This document shows, piece after piece, positions 34,492 to 44,449 of a stretch of DNA of 53,622 nt. The position numbers and the translations under genes were made by a program. Source of the DNA: Humidesulfovibrio sp. (lineage in GTDB: Bacteria; Desulfobacterota; Desulfovibrionia; Desulfovibrionales; Desulfovibrionaceae); assembly GCF_031082295.1 (NCBI RefSeq), contig NZ_JAVHLD010000019.1:1-53622 (forward strand), read 5' to 3'. Under the pieces are notes generated by a model. That model had not been told where the DNA came from and did not search any database. It worked only from the letters and a program-made list of their open reading frames with translations. Position 1 is the stretch's first letter; every line of letters starts with the position of its first letter.

Positions 34492-35574
34492 ATGACATCC
34501 GGTTTTCGAAATGACGACAGCGTGCTCCGGGCCAGCGTGGAGCAGACGATGCGGCAGCGCAAGTCCCTGGGCCTGGAGGGTTTGGTGGGTGGGCTTGAGA
34601 CCGTGATCTTCAATGTGGAGCCGGATCGCCTGAAAGACGCGGCCGCGGAGTTTCTGGGCAACTCAGGCTATATCTTCGGAACGGCCCTGGACAGCCCGCA
34701 GGGTCAGGCCTGCGTGCTGCAATTGCCTGGCTCCGCCGATTTCCTGTTGACCGCCCGGAATTCCGGCCACAGCCCCTTCGACGACGAGCCCAAGGGCCCC
34801 AAGTCCGCGCATTTGCCACACACCAGGGTCGAGACCATGGTGTTTCTGTGCCACGACCTGGAACGCTTCGTGCGCATCCAGAAAGCTCGAGGTGTGCGCT
34901 TCATGACGCCGGACGTGTTGCGCTCCGAGGCCAGCCTGTTCATCCAGACCGAGCCCTCGCCGCACAGCGCGCTGTCGTACGGTTTCGTGCAATGGCTGAA
35001 AGGCGGCCGCCAGTACCGGGGCGAGTTCTTCCGCGAGGCCGACTGGTGCCTGCCCAAGCCGGACATGGCCCACCTGCGCAACATCGGCGTCTTTGACCAC
35101 GCTTCCGTCCGCGTGCGCGCGCGCGAGCGCGACAAGGCCATCGTGGAGTTCCTGGAGCTCACCAACTACGAATATTCCATGTCCGTGTACGTGGACAACC
35201 TGAACTCAATCACCAACGTGGCGCGCCTGCCGGGCGAGGTCTACGCCATGGTCATCACCTCCGGCCTGGGCGATGCCGCGGACTGGCAGATCGGCCCCAC
35301 CGAGAAGTTCATCGAGAACTACGGGCGGCGCATTCACCACATGGCCTACCGCACGGAGCACATTCAGGACACCTTCGCCGGGCTCAAGGCGGCGGGCATG
35401 GAGTTCCTGGTGGAACTGGTCGGATCGCCGGAAGAGGGTCTTCGCCAGACCTTCAGCCGTCCGCTGCCCAATACCCTCATGGTCAACGAGTACATCAAGC
35501 GCTACGAGGGCTTTGACGGCTTCTTCACCAAGAGCAACGTGACGCTGCTGACGAAGGCCACGGAGAATCAGTAG
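34492..35574 (+). CDS. 4-hydroxyphenylpyruvate dioxygenase-like (VOC superfamily) protein
   Basis: A 360-residue protein with two vicinal-oxygen-chelate halves, the HPPD layout. The C-terminal half keeps the three iron ligands in order: VFDHASVRV (H203), IHHMAYRTEHI (H283, aligned with HPPD QHIA) and VNEYIKRYEG (E333), followed by FDGFFTKSNV, which parallels the HPPD GFGEGNF segment. Classical HPPD turns 4-hydroxyphenylpyruvate plus O2 into homogentisate, which is surprising for an anaerobe. No homogentisate pathway gene is nearby, so the substrate may be another 2-oxoacid. AGAGG six bases before the ATG supports the start. The gene is divergent from the diguanylate cyclase gene. Confidence 0.75.
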   Translation: MTSGFRNDDSVLRASVEQTMRQRKSLGLEGLVGGLETVIFNVEPDRLKDAAAEFLGNSGYIFGTALDSPQGQACVLQLPGSADFLLTARNSGHSPFDDEPKGPKSAHLPHTRVETMVFLCHDLERFVRIQKARGVRFMTPDVLRSEASLFIQTEPSPHSALSYGFVQWLKGGRQYRGEFFREADWCLPKPDMAHLRNIGVFDHASVRVRARERDKAIVEFLELTNYEYSMSVYVDNLNSITNVARLPGEVYAMVITSGLGDAADWQIGPTEKFIENYGRRIHHMAYRTEHIQDTFAGLKAAGMEFLVELVGSPEEGLRQTFSRPLPNTLMVNEYIKRYEGFDGFFTKSNVTLLTKATENQ

Positions 35575-35601
35575 CGGCAACGGAATGCCGGAGGGCGAGG
35601 C

Positions 35602-35630
35602 TTGACAAGGCGGGGCAGGGGGCATACCTT
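35602..35630 (+). promoter_or_regulatory. Sigma-70 promoter of the arsR-permease unit
   Basis: A perfect TTGACA and TACCTT are separated by 17 bases, 24 bases upstream of the ATG at 35655, so the leader is very short and overlaps the predicted operator. Confidence 0.6.
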
Positions 35631-35633
35631 GCA

Positions 35634-35659
35634 AACAAGTGAGCAACTATTCATATGAG
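35634..35659. promoter_or_regulatory. SmtB/ArsR-type 12-2-12 operator
   Basis: TGAGCA-AC-TATTCA at 35640-35653 resembles the TGAACA-NN-TATTCA core bound by SmtB/CzrA/CadC-type sensors. It overlaps the likely transcription start and the start codon, consistent with metal-relieved autorepression. Confidence 0.5.
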
Positions 35660-36020
35660 TAAAGACACAAGCCTTGACGCCTGCGAAGCACCCTGCCTGC
35701 ACCTGGACCGCGTGGACCAGGTGCGGGCGGGTATGCTTACGGACGAAGCGGCGGAAGGCCTGGCAGAGATTTTCGGCCTGCTGGGAGACCGCACCAGGGT
35801 GCGCATACTGCACGCCCTGAGTCTGGGCGAGTTGTGCGTATGTGACATCTCCGCGGTACTGGGCACGACCTCCTCGGCGGTGTCGCATCAGTTGAGGCTG
35901 CTGCGCACGGCCAAGCTGGTCAAGGCCCGCAAGGAGGGCAAGAATGTCTACTACACCCTCGACGACGAGCATGTGCGACAGCTTTTCGCCCAGGGCCTTG
36001 AGCATGTTCAGGAACGATAG
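35655..36020 (+). CDS. ArsR/SmtB metal sensor, CadC-like
   Basis: A 121-residue winged-helix repressor that combines both CadC metal sites. The alpha-3N thiolate site has C10, C14 (CEAPC), C61 and C63 (ELCVCDIS), with the same 51-residue spacing as C7 and C58 in plasmid pI258 CadC. The alpha-5 site has D104, H106, H117 and E120, in the CadC pattern. It should release DNA on binding Cd, Pb or Zn. The recognition helix is TTSSAVSHQLRLL. The metal permease gene starts 69 bases downstream, and a matching operator lies over the promoter. Confidence 0.9.
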   Translation: MSKDTSLDACEAPCLHLDRVDQVRAGMLTDEAAEGLAEIFGLLGDRTRVRILHALSLGELCVCDISAVLGTTSSAVSHQLRLLRTAKLVKARKEGKNVYYTLDDEHVRQLFAQGLEHVQER

Positions 36021-36088
36021 GCGACATTTTTTTTGTTGTAACGAATGAACAAGTGCGCACACGTTTGCGCAATAATGCAGGCAGCATC

Positions 36089-37189
36089 ATGGATTACTTC
36101 GTTTCGTTTCTGGCCGAAAGCTGGCACGTGTTCCGGCAGGCAGCGCCGTTTCTGATCTTCGGCTTTTTTATCGCCGGCATGCTGAAGGCGCTTGTGCCGG
36201 CAGATCTGCTCGCGCGTCACTTCGGTGGCAGGGGCTTCCTGTCGGTTCTCAAGGGCGCGCTGCTTGGAGCCCCCTTGCCCCTGTGCTCCTGCGGGGTGCT
36301 GCCCGCAGCCATGGGCTTGCGCCGCCAAGGGGCCGGGGCCGGGGCCACAACGGCGTTCATGATAGCCACCCCGGAGACGGGTGTGGACTCACTGGCCGTG
36401 ACCTACGCCCTCATCGATCCGCTCATGACGGCGTTGCGGCCCTTGTCCGCCGTGCTGACGGCCGTTGTCGCCGGAATATTAACGAACCTTTTGCCGGAGC
36501 GTTATGTTCCGGCTGTCAAAGCGTCCCCTGTGCCCTGCGCATCGGGGTGCTGCGGCGGTGGGTGTTCGACGCAGAGCCAGTCCGGCTTGATCGGGGCCCG
36601 GACGGCTCCCTTGTCCATACGCCTGCGCGAAGGCCTGGGGCACGCCTTCGGAGAGATGCTCGCCGACGTGGGCCTGTGGGTCATCATCGGCGTGCTGGCC
36701 GCCGGGGCAATCTCGGCCTTTGCGCCGCCCACGTTGTTCACGGAACTGCCGGGCGGGGAGTTCAGCTCCATGCTGGTCATGCTCGTCATCGGCGTGCCCA
36801 TGTACGTGTGCGCGTCCAGCTCCACGCCCATCGCGGCCTCGCTGCTGCTCAAGGGGCTGTCGCCGGGCGCGGCGCTGGTGTTCCTGCTCACCGGCCCTGC
36901 CACCAACGCCACCACAGTGACTGTCATGGCCCGGACCTTCGGCAAGGCCCTCACCGGCGTCTACGTCGCGTCCATCGCCTTGTGCGCGCTGTTTTTCGGG
37001 TACCTGACCAATCGCCTCTACGTTGCCCTAGGCTTCGACATCCACGCCGTCCTCGGGACTACCTCCGAAGCCTTGCCGTCCTGGGTCGAGCTCGCTTCGG
37101 CGCTGCTGTTGCTTGGGCTCATCGCCCGCGCCCTTCTGCAGGCCAGGCACGAGCACGCCGCGCTGGAGTGCGAAACCGCCCAGCGCTGA
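36089..37189 (+). CDS. SO_0444-type heavy-metal efflux permease
   Basis: A 366-residue membrane protein of the permease family PF03773 (ArsP/SO_0444-like). It has about eight to ten hydrophobic segments, the intramembrane motif PLPLCSCGVLP with C66 and C68, and a cytosolic or periplasmic loop with PCASGCCGGGC (C150, C154, C155, C159), features of the SO_0444 Cu/Zn efflux group. The second half carries CASSSTPIAASLL and GPATNATTVTV. The upstream CadC-like sensor suggests export of Zn, Cd or Pb. A GTG at 36053 in the same frame is less likely than the ATG at 36089, where the protein begins as its relatives do. Confidence 0.85.
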   Translation: MDYFVSFLAESWHVFRQAAPFLIFGFFIAGMLKALVPADLLARHFGGRGFLSVLKGALLGAPLPLCSCGVLPAAMGLRRQGAGAGATTAFMIATPETGVDSLAVTYALIDPLMTALRPLSAVLTAVVAGILTNLLPERYVPAVKASPVPCASGCCGGGCSTQSQSGLIGARTAPLSIRLREGLGHAFGEMLADVGLWVIIGVLAAGAISAFAPPTLFTELPGGEFSSMLVMLVIGVPMYVCASSSTPIAASLLLKGLSPGAALVFLLTGPATNATTVTVMARTFGKALTGVYVASIALCALFFGYLTNRLYVALGFDIHAVLGTTSEALPSWVELASALLLLGLIARALLQARHEHAALECETAQR

Positions 37190-37282
37190 TCGCGCGGCAT
37201 GGCCGCGTGTCCGCTTGCGGCGGGGGTCGGATTGCGGTAGCGCAGTCTCTGACGCACATTCCGCAGGAGGACGCGCAACAAC

Positions 37283-38314
37283 ATGGCAGAAAAGGTCGCA
37301 CCGGGCCGCAGGCTGGAGTTCAAGGACCCCGAGCTGGCCAACAAGCTCTTTGGGCCGCAGGGCAGCAATCTGGCCCTGCTGGCCGAGAAGACCGGCGCCT
37401 GCATCGACACGCGCGGTTCCGTCGCCATGCTCGCCGGTGCGCCCGAGGCCGTCGACCTTGCCGCCTCGGTGCTGACGCAGCTCTACGGCCTGTTGCAGGA
37501 GGGCAAGCAGGTTCATCCGCAGGACGTGGATTGCGCCTGGCGCATCCTGCTGCGCGAGCCCGGCGCGGACATCCGGCGCATCTTCCAGGACACGGTGTAC
37601 GTGGCCTCTCCGCGCAAGACCATCGCCCCCAAGACCATCAGCCAGCGCAACTACCTTCAGGCCATCCGCGAGAACGACCTGGTCTTCGCCGTTGGCCCCG
37701 CCGGCACGGGCAAGACCTATCTGGCCGTGGCGCTGGCCGTCAGCGCGCTCATGAAGCGCGAAGTCAAGCGCATCGTGCTGGCGCGGCCCGCCGTGGAGGC
37801 GGGCGAGAAGCTGGGATTCCTGCCCGGCGACCTGGCCGAGAAGGTCAATCCATACCTGCGCCCGCTCTACGACGCCCTGCACGACATGCTCGACTTCGCC
37901 CGTGTGCAGGACATGCTCGCCACCGGCGTCATTGAGGTCGCGCCGCTGGCCTTCATGCGCGGCCGCACGCTGAACGACGCCTTCGTCATCCTTGACGAGG
38001 CCCAGAACACCACGCCCGAGCAGATGAAGATGTTTCTGACGCGCCTTGGCTTCGGCTCGCGCTGCGTTGTCACGGGCGACGTGACCCAGATCGACCTGCC
38101 GACCCAGACGCGCTCCGGCCTGGTGGAGGCCCGCGGCATCCTGGCCGGGGTCAAGGGCATCGGCTTCGTGGAGTTCCACGAGGAGGACGTCATCCGCCAT
38201 CCGCTGGTGGGCCGCATCGTCCAGGCCTACGACCGCCATGATAAGGGCCGCCATGATAAGGGCCGCCACGACAAGAGCCGGGCCGACCAGGTGCGCGGCA
38301 AGGCCAAGGCGTGA
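37283..38314 (+). CDS. ybeZ: PhoH-like ATPase (YbeZ)
   Basis: A 343-residue P-loop protein. An N-terminal KH-like region (LEFKDPELANKLFGPQGSNLALLAEKTG) precedes VGPAGTGKTYLAVALAV (Walker A near 137-145) and ILDEAQNTTPEQMKMFLTRLG (Walker B). It is thought to act with the endoribonuclease YbeY in RNA maturation; here ybeY overlaps its stop by four bases. The C-terminal 20 residues contain three RHDK-(G/S) repeats, an unusual basic tail probably added by repeat expansion. AGGAGG upstream of the ATG supports the start. Confidence 0.93.
   Translation: MAEKVAPGRRLEFKDPELANKLFGPQGSNLALLAEKTGACIDTRGSVAMLAGAPEAVDLAASVLTQLYGLLQEGKQVHPQDVDCAWRILLREPGADIRRIFQDTVYVASPRKTIAPKTISQRNYLQAIRENDLVFAVGPAGTGKTYLAVALAVSALMKREVKRIVLARPAVEAGEKLGFLPGDLAEKVNPYLRPLYDALHDMLDFARVQDMLATGVIEVAPLAFMRGRTLNDAFVILDEAQNTTPEQMKMFLTRLGFGSRCVVTGDVTQIDLPTQTRSGLVEARGILAGVKGIGFVEFHEEDVIRHPLVGRIVQAYDRHDKGRHDKGRHDKSRADQVRGKAKA
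38234..38278 (+). repeat. Three 15-bp tandem repeats at the end of ybeZ
   Basis: The unit CGCCATGATAAGGGC occurs twice exactly and a third time with four changes, encoding RHDKG-RHDKG-RHDKS. It lies 36 bases before the stop. Confidence 0.9.
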
Positions 38315-38745
38315 GCGTCAGCCTGGGAATCCGCACCGGCGCAAGCGCGCTTGACCCGCGCTTTCCCCTCGCGCGGCGCGAGCTTGTCGGCTTTCTGGAG
38401 TCGATGCTCGAAGCGCTGGGCCTTGCCGGAGCCCACGTTTCCCTGACCCTGCTGGACGACCCCGGCATCTCCGTGCTCAACGCCGAGTTCCTGGGCTGCC
38501 AGGGGCCGACCAACATCCTGAGCTTTCCCGAGGCCGACCCGAAGCGGCCCGAGTCCCTGGGCGCGCTGTTCCTGTCTGTTGATACCCTGTCGCGGGAGAC
38601 GTACCTGTACGGCCAGGATCCGCGCGAGCACCTGGCCCGGCTGCTCGGCCACGGCCTGCTGCACCTCTGCGGGCACGATCACGGCCCGGAAATGGAAGCG
38701 CTGACGGAGCTTGCGGTACAGTCCGTGTGCCCGCAAATGGCCTGA
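38311..38745 (+). CDS. ybeY: rRNA maturation endoribonuclease YbeY
   Basis: A 144-residue zinc endoribonuclease. The metal motif HGLLHLCGHDH (H-x3-H-x5-H) is intact, and PTNILSFPE is the conserved loop upstream. YbeY processes 16S rRNA 3' ends and takes part in ribosome quality control. It starts with GTG at 38311 inside the GTGA overlap with the ybeZ stop, showing tight translational coupling. Confidence 0.92.
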   Translation: MSVSLGIRTGASALDPRFPLARRELVGFLESMLEALGLAGAHVSLTLLDDPGISVLNAEFLGCQGPTNILSFPEADPKRPESLGALFLSVDTLSRETYLYGQDPREHLARLLGHGLLHLCGHDHGPEMEALTELAVQSVCPQMA

Positions 38746-38852
38746 GCGCGGCGATTTGCAGCCTGAGCGACGGCCTCTTTACAATCCCGGCCCGGTTGGG
38801 CAAAATACACGTTTTCACCAACGCGAGATTGGATTTTGCGAGGAGAACAGCC

Positions 38853-39758
38853 ATGGCCAGACATTTTCTGAACATCCTGGACATTCCCCAGTCCGACATA
38901 TTCAAGGTGCTGGAACGGGCCAAGGCCCTGAAGGACGGCGACGTCCGCACCAGGCTCCTCGACGGCAAGACAGTCATCCTGATCTTCGAGAAGGCCTCCA
39001 CGCGCACCCGCGTGTCCTTTGAGGTCGCCGTGCGCCACCTGGGCGGCAGCACCGTGTTCCTGACCCCGCACGAGTCACAGCTGGGCCGCAACGAGCCCTT
39101 GAAGGACACCGCCCGCGTGCTCTCGCGCTACGCCGACGCCCTGGTGGTGCGCACCTTCGGTCAGGAGAAGCTCGACACCCTGGTGCAGTGGGGCAGCATC
39201 CCCGTGGTCAACGCCCTCACTGACGAGCATCATCCCTGCCAGGTCATGAGCGACGTGCTGACCATGTTCGAGCGCACCCCGGACCTGTGCTCCCTCAAGG
39301 TGGGCTGGATCGGCGACGGAAACAACATGGCCCACTCGTGGATTGAGGCTGCGGCCCGCTTCCATTTCGAGCTGACCCTGGCCTGTCCGTCCGGCTACAC
39401 CCCGGACCTCGCCATCCTGGCCAAGGCCAGGGAACAGGGCGCGCGCATCGTGCTCACCGAGGACCCGGAGCTGGCCGCCAAGGACGCCGACTACCTGAAC
39501 ACCGACGTCTGGGCCTCCATGGGCCAGGAGGCGGAGCAGCTGCGGCGCGAGGCGGCCTTCGAGGGCTACCAGCTGAACGACGCGCTCTTGAAGCTGGCCA
39601 AGCCCGGCTGCAAGGTCATGCACTGCCTGCCCGCCCACCGGGGCGAGGAGATCACGGACGAAGTCTTCGAGGCCAACGCCGACATGATTTTTGACGAGGC
39701 CGAGAACCGGCTGCACATGCAGAAGGCCATCCTCGAATGGGTCTTCGAGGCCCTCTAA
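38853..39758 (+). CDS. argF: Ornithine carbamoyltransferase
   Basis: A 301-residue transcarbamylase that makes citrulline from ornithine and carbamoyl phosphate. The carbamoyl phosphate site [13 protein letters not shown] (STRTR) is near residue 45. VRTFGQ, the HHPCQ signature, [10 protein letters not shown] and the ornithine-site [11 protein letters not shown] are all present. The frame is open upstream, but GAGGAG before the ATG at 38853 and family length fix the start. It leads an argF-argG-argH run. The 107 bases upstream contain a TTTACA-like element but no convincing promoter. Confidence 0.95.
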   Translation: MARHFLNILDIPQSDIFKVLERAKALKDGDVRTRLLDGKTVILIFEKASTRTRVSFEVAVRHLGGSTVFLTPHESQLGRNEPLKDTARVLSRYADALVVRTFGQEKLDTLVQWGSIPVVNALTDEHHPCQVMSDVLTMFERTPDLCSLKVGWIGDGNNMAHSWIEAAARFHFELTLACPSGYTPDLAILAKAREQGARIVLTEDPELAAKDADYLNTDVWASMGQEAEQLRREAAFEGYQLNDALLKLAKPGCKVMHCLPAHRGEEITDEVFEANADMIFDEAENRLHMQKAILEWVFEAL

Positions 39759-39786
39759 CACCATTTTCGTAAACGGAGCAGAACGC

Positions 39787-40983
<1,197 letters not shown>

Positions 40984-41006
40984 GACCGGCAGCAGGGGAG
41001 TTACAC

Positions 41007-42392
41007 ATGACCAAGAAGATGTGGGGCGGACGTTTCGCCGAGGCCGCCGCGGCCTCGGTGGAGCAGTACACGCAGTCCGAGAGTTTTGACCGGGCGCTGT
41101 ACCGCGAGGACATCCTGGGCTCCAAGGCCCACGCCACCATGCTCGGCAAGGTCGGCATCATTTCGGCCGAGGAAGCCGTGACGCTGTGCGCCGGGCTGGA
41201 CCAGGTGCTCTCGGAGATCGAGGCCGGATCGTTCGTCTGGAAGCGTGAGCTGGAAGACGTGCACATGAACATCGAGCGCAGGCTGACGGAGATCGTCGGG
41301 CCTGTGGGCGGCAAGCTCCATACGGCGCGCAGCCGCAACGACCAGGTCTGCCTGGACTTCCGCCTGCACGTGGACGCGCGCCTGGGCGGTTGGTCTGTTG
41401 AACTGGGGCGCCTGGTGGATGTTCTGTGCGCCCGGGCCGAGGAGCATGCGCAAACGCTGCTGCCCGGCTGCACGCATTTGCAGCCCGCCCAGCCCGTGAG
41501 CCTGGCCCACCACCTGCTGGCCTACGCCCAGATGTTTCGGCGCGACTTCGAGCGCCTGCATGACTGCCTCAAGCGCGTGCGCGTTTCGCCGCTGGGCGCC
41601 GCGGCGCTTGCCGGCACCACGCACCCCATCCAACCCGCCCAGGTGGCGGAGGAAGTCGGCTTCCTGAGCACCTTCGCCAACAGCATGGACGCCGTCAGCG
41701 ACCGTGATTTTGCGCTTGAGGCGCTGTTCTGCGGCAGCGTCATCATGATGCACTTAAGCCGACTGTGCGAGGAACTGATCATCTGGTCCAACCCGAACTT
41801 CGGCTACGTGCGCCTGCCGGATGCCTATTCCACGGGCTCCTCCATCATGCCGCAGAAGAAGAACCCGGACGTCTGCGAGCTCATGCGCGGCAAGACGGGC
41901 CGGGTGTACGGCGCGCTGACCTCGCTTCTGACCCTCATGAAGGGCCTGCCGCTGACCTACAACCGCGACATGCAGGAAGACAAGGAGCCGTTTTTCGACG
42001 CCGACCGCACCGTTTACGCCTCGGTGTCCATCATGGCCGACATGCTGGCGGTGCTGGAGTTCGTGCCGGAGGCCATGCGCCGGGCGCTCACCAAGGGCTA
42101 TCTCAACGCCACGGAACTGGCCGACTATCTGGCGGCCAAGGGGCTGCCGTTTCGCGAGGCGCACCACGCCACCGGCGCTGCCGTGGCCCTGGCTGAGAAG
42201 AAGGGCGTGTGCCTGGAGGACTTGAGCCTGGAGGAACTGCGCTCGTTCTCGCCGCTGGTGGAGCAGGACGTGTTCGACGTGCTGCGATACGAGGCGGCGG
42301 TGAGCCGCAGGAACCTTGCTGGCGGCACAGGGCCGGAGTCCGTTTCGGGCCAGATTCTGGCGTTGCGGGCCTGGCTTGCGGGAATCCGCTGA
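41007..42392 (+). CDS. argH: Argininosuccinate lyase
   Basis: A 461-residue member of the fumarase/aspartase superfamily that splits argininosuccinate into arginine and fumarate. It begins [11 protein letters not shown], and the superfamily signature [15 protein letters not shown] is near residue 280. [10 protein letters not shown] and [11 protein letters not shown] carry active-site residues. It starts 23 bases after argG and completes the arginine branch. A strong terminator follows. Confidence 0.96.
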   Translation: MTKKMWGGRFAEAAAASVEQYTQSESFDRALYREDILGSKAHATMLGKVGIISAEEAVTLCAGLDQVLSEIEAGSFVWKRELEDVHMNIERRLTEIVGPVGGKLHTARSRNDQVCLDFRLHVDARLGGWSVELGRLVDVLCARAEEHAQTLLPGCTHLQPAQPVSLAHHLLAYAQMFRRDFERLHDCLKRVRVSPLGAAALAGTTHPIQPAQVAEEVGFLSTFANSMDAVSDRDFALEALFCGSVIMMHLSRLCEELIIWSNPNFGYVRLPDAYSTGSSIMPQKKNPDVCELMRGKTGRVYGALTSLLTLMKGLPLTYNRDMQEDKEPFFDADRTVYASVSIMADMLAVLEFVPEAMRRALTKGYLNATELADYLAAKGLPFREAHHATGAAVALAEKKGVCLEDLSLEELRSFSPLVEQDVFDVLRYEAAVSRRNLAGGTGPESVSGQILALRAWLAGIR

Positions 42393-42419
42393 AGATTGTT
42401 CGGCATGACGGGCAGATAT

Positions 42420-42448
42420 GGTGCGCTCCGTACGGGGCGCCCTTTTTT
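42420..42448 (+). terminator. Intrinsic terminator of the argFGH operon
   Basis: GCGCTCC and GGGGCGC (one wobble) form a seven-base stem with a GTAC loop, extended by flanking GG/CC pairs and followed by TTTTTT. It isolates the hydrogenase genes from arginine synthesis; the next ~105 bases should hold the hydrogenase promoter. Confidence 0.8.
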
Positions 42449-42555
42449 ATCCAAGAAATCCATGTGCATTTTTGAACATGGGTTGCACTTCCTTGGGATA
42501 TTGTTCATAGCCTCCAAAGGAGCAGAGTCACCGCATCCGATCCCGGAGGGGAATC

Positions 42556-43602
42556 ATGACGACGTACACCGTCTACAAGGAACAGCTGCCAGGGCTGTTC
42601 GAGAAATGGAGCAAGCAGTATGCCCTCCACGTCCCGGCCCGGCTGCGCGAGGGGTTTTACGACCTTGTGCCCTGGAGAAAGGACCTGGAGATAGCCTGGG
42701 ACTACGATGTTGCCTACAACTCGCCCAAGCGCTTCGTCATGCCGCCGCATGAGGCCCTCATCACCTACGATCGCCGCACCTATGAGGCCAAGCCCGTCTT
42801 CGGGGCGCCGAAGCAGATCCTCTTCGGCGTGCACCCCTATGACGTGAAGGCGCTCAATCAGCTGGATCAGCTCATGGAGGGCGGCAGCCCGGACCAGAAC
42901 TATATTCGCCGCCGCGAGGCCACCGTGGTCATGGCCTTCGAGCCGCTGACCGTTTCGCCCTCGGGCTTCTGGGCCAGCGTGGGCGCGTCCAGCGTGGCCC
43001 ACGGCTTCGACCTCTACTGGACCAAGGTCGGCCCGGCCTCGTTCACGGTGGAGATCGGCTCGGCCAAGGGCGAGGAATTGCTGGCGATGGGCGGTGCTCT
43101 TTTGCCCTCCACTGCGGGCGACAAGGAGGGGGCTCGCCGCGCCAAGGCGCGCATCCTCACCAAGGCCCGCAAGAACGCCCTGCGCTACAACTGGGAAGAG
43201 ACCCCGCGCCTGCTCGCCAAGTGCTGGGATTCGCCCCTGTGGCGCCGCTACTCGCAGATGTGCCTGGCCTGCGGCTCCTGCAACACCGTCTGCCCCACCT
43301 GCTACTGCTTCGACATCCGCGAGGAGTCAGACGACAAGCTGGAGACGGGCACGCGCTACCGCGAATGGGACGGCTGCATGCTTGAAAGCTTTGCCAAGGT
43401 GGCGGGCAACCACAACTTCCGTCCCAAGGCCCAGGACCGCTACCGCCACCGGTACTTCCGCAAGGGCAAATACATCTACGACAAGATCGGCGAGCTTGGC
43501 TGCGTCGGCTGCGGGCGCTGCGTGCGCGCCTGCACGGCCGGCATCGCCAACCCGCTCAAGGTGTTCAACGAATTGTGGGAGGAGACCGCCCATGAGTACT
43601 AA
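42556..43602 (+). CDS. hydB: Cytoplasmic NiFe hydrogenase/sulfhydrogenase beta subunit (iron-sulfur)
   Basis: A 348-residue electron-transfer subunit of the HydB/AsrA type. Two ferredoxin-like [4Fe-4S] motifs lie in the C-terminal third: CLACGSCNTVCPTC near 236-249 and CVGCGRCVRAC near 316-326. It should pass electrons between the flavin subunit and the small subunit. The gene order beta-gamma-delta-alpha equals the hydBGDA operon of Pyrococcus furiosus soluble hydrogenase I. GGAGGGG precedes the ATG. The gamma gene overlaps its end by 11 bases. Confidence 0.88.
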   Translation: MTTYTVYKEQLPGLFEKWSKQYALHVPARLREGFYDLVPWRKDLEIAWDYDVAYNSPKRFVMPPHEALITYDRRTYEAKPVFGAPKQILFGVHPYDVKALNQLDQLMEGGSPDQNYIRRREATVVMAFEPLTVSPSGFWASVGASSVAHGFDLYWTKVGPASFTVEIGSAKGEELLAMGGALLPSTAGDKEGARRAKARILTKARKNALRYNWEETPRLLAKCWDSPLWRRYSQMCLACGSCNTVCPTCYCFDIREESDDKLETGTRYREWDGCMLESFAKVAGNHNFRPKAQDRYRHRYFRKGKYIYDKIGELGCVGCGRCVRACTAGIANPLKVFNELWEETAHEY

Positions 43603-44425
43603 ACTCTTCTCGCCGTACGTGCCGCGTCCGGTCACGCTGGTGGAGAAGACCCCGCTGTCGGACTTCGTCACGCGCTTCACCTTCGAGCAGGACAACGGCA
43701 AGCCGCTGGCCCACAAGCCCGGCCAGTTCGTGAACCTCTCCATCTACGGCATCGGCGAGGCGCCGTTCTCCATCAGCTCGCCGCCCCGGCGCACCAACAT
43801 CACCTTTGAGATCGCGGTTCGGCGCATCGGGGCCGTCACCGGCGCCATGCACGCCCTTGAGCCCGGCGCAAAGGTCGGCATCCGCGGGCCTTACGGCTCG
43901 TCGTTCCCGGTCATGAAGTTCGTCGGCAAGGACGTGCTCATCGTGGCCGGCGGCCTGGGCTACATCCCGCTGCGCTCGCTTCTGTTCTACCAGCTGCGCC
44001 ACCGCGACGAGTTTGGCCGCATCGTGCTCATGGTCGGCACCCGCGACCCCAAGGAGCGCATCTTCGTGGACGAGATCGCCGACCTGGCGAAAAGTGGCGA
44101 GGTCGAGGTCATGGAGACCGTGGACATGCCCGACAGCACCTGGAAGGGCAACGTCGGCGTCATCACCACGCTCCTGCCAAAAATCGACCTTGATCCCGGC
44201 AACACATACGTGGCCATGGTCGGCCCCCCGATCATGTACCGCTTCGTCATCGCCGAATGCCGCAAGAAGGGCATCGCCTCGGAGCAGATTTTCGTCTCGC
44301 TGGAACGCAAGATGAAGTGCGGCCTGGGCAAGTGCGGGCATTGCCAGATCAACGAGCTGAACACCTGCATCGACGGCCCCGTGTTCTGCTACACGGACAT
44401 CGAAGCCTACCAGGAAGCCATCTAG
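43592..44425 (+). CDS. hydG: Hydrogenase gamma subunit, FAD/NAD(P)-binding reductase
   Basis: A 277-residue ferredoxin-NADP reductase-like subunit. The FAD domain has PGQFVNLSIYGIGEAPFSIS near residues 48-67; the pyridine nucleotide domain has AGGLGYIPLRSLL near 115; and a C-terminal [2Fe-2S] motif reads CGLGKCGHCQI with further Cys in NTC and VFC. It lets the enzyme couple H2 to NAD(P). Whether NADH or NADPH is used cannot be read. The ATG at 43592 has GGAGG upstream and lies within the end of hydB. Confidence 0.88.
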   Translation: MSTKLFSPYVPRPVTLVEKTPLSDFVTRFTFEQDNGKPLAHKPGQFVNLSIYGIGEAPFSISSPPRRTNITFEIAVRRIGAVTGAMHALEPGAKVGIRGPYGSSFPVMKFVGKDVLIVAGGLGYIPLRSLLFYQLRHRDEFGRIVLMVGTRDPKERIFVDEIADLAKSGEVEVMETVDMPDSTWKGNVGVITTLLPKIDLDPGNTYVAMVGPPIMYRFVIAECRKKGIASEQIFVSLERKMKCGLGKCGHCQINELNTCIDGPVFCYTDIEAYQEAI

Positions 44426-44449
44426 GCGCCCTGGCGGGGAGGGGACATC

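Noticed and set aside
42449-42555. TGAACA ... TGTTCA inverted arms upstream of the hydrogenase genes
   Set aside because: The arms are 23 bases apart and short; this is likely chance, though a promoter must lie in this region.
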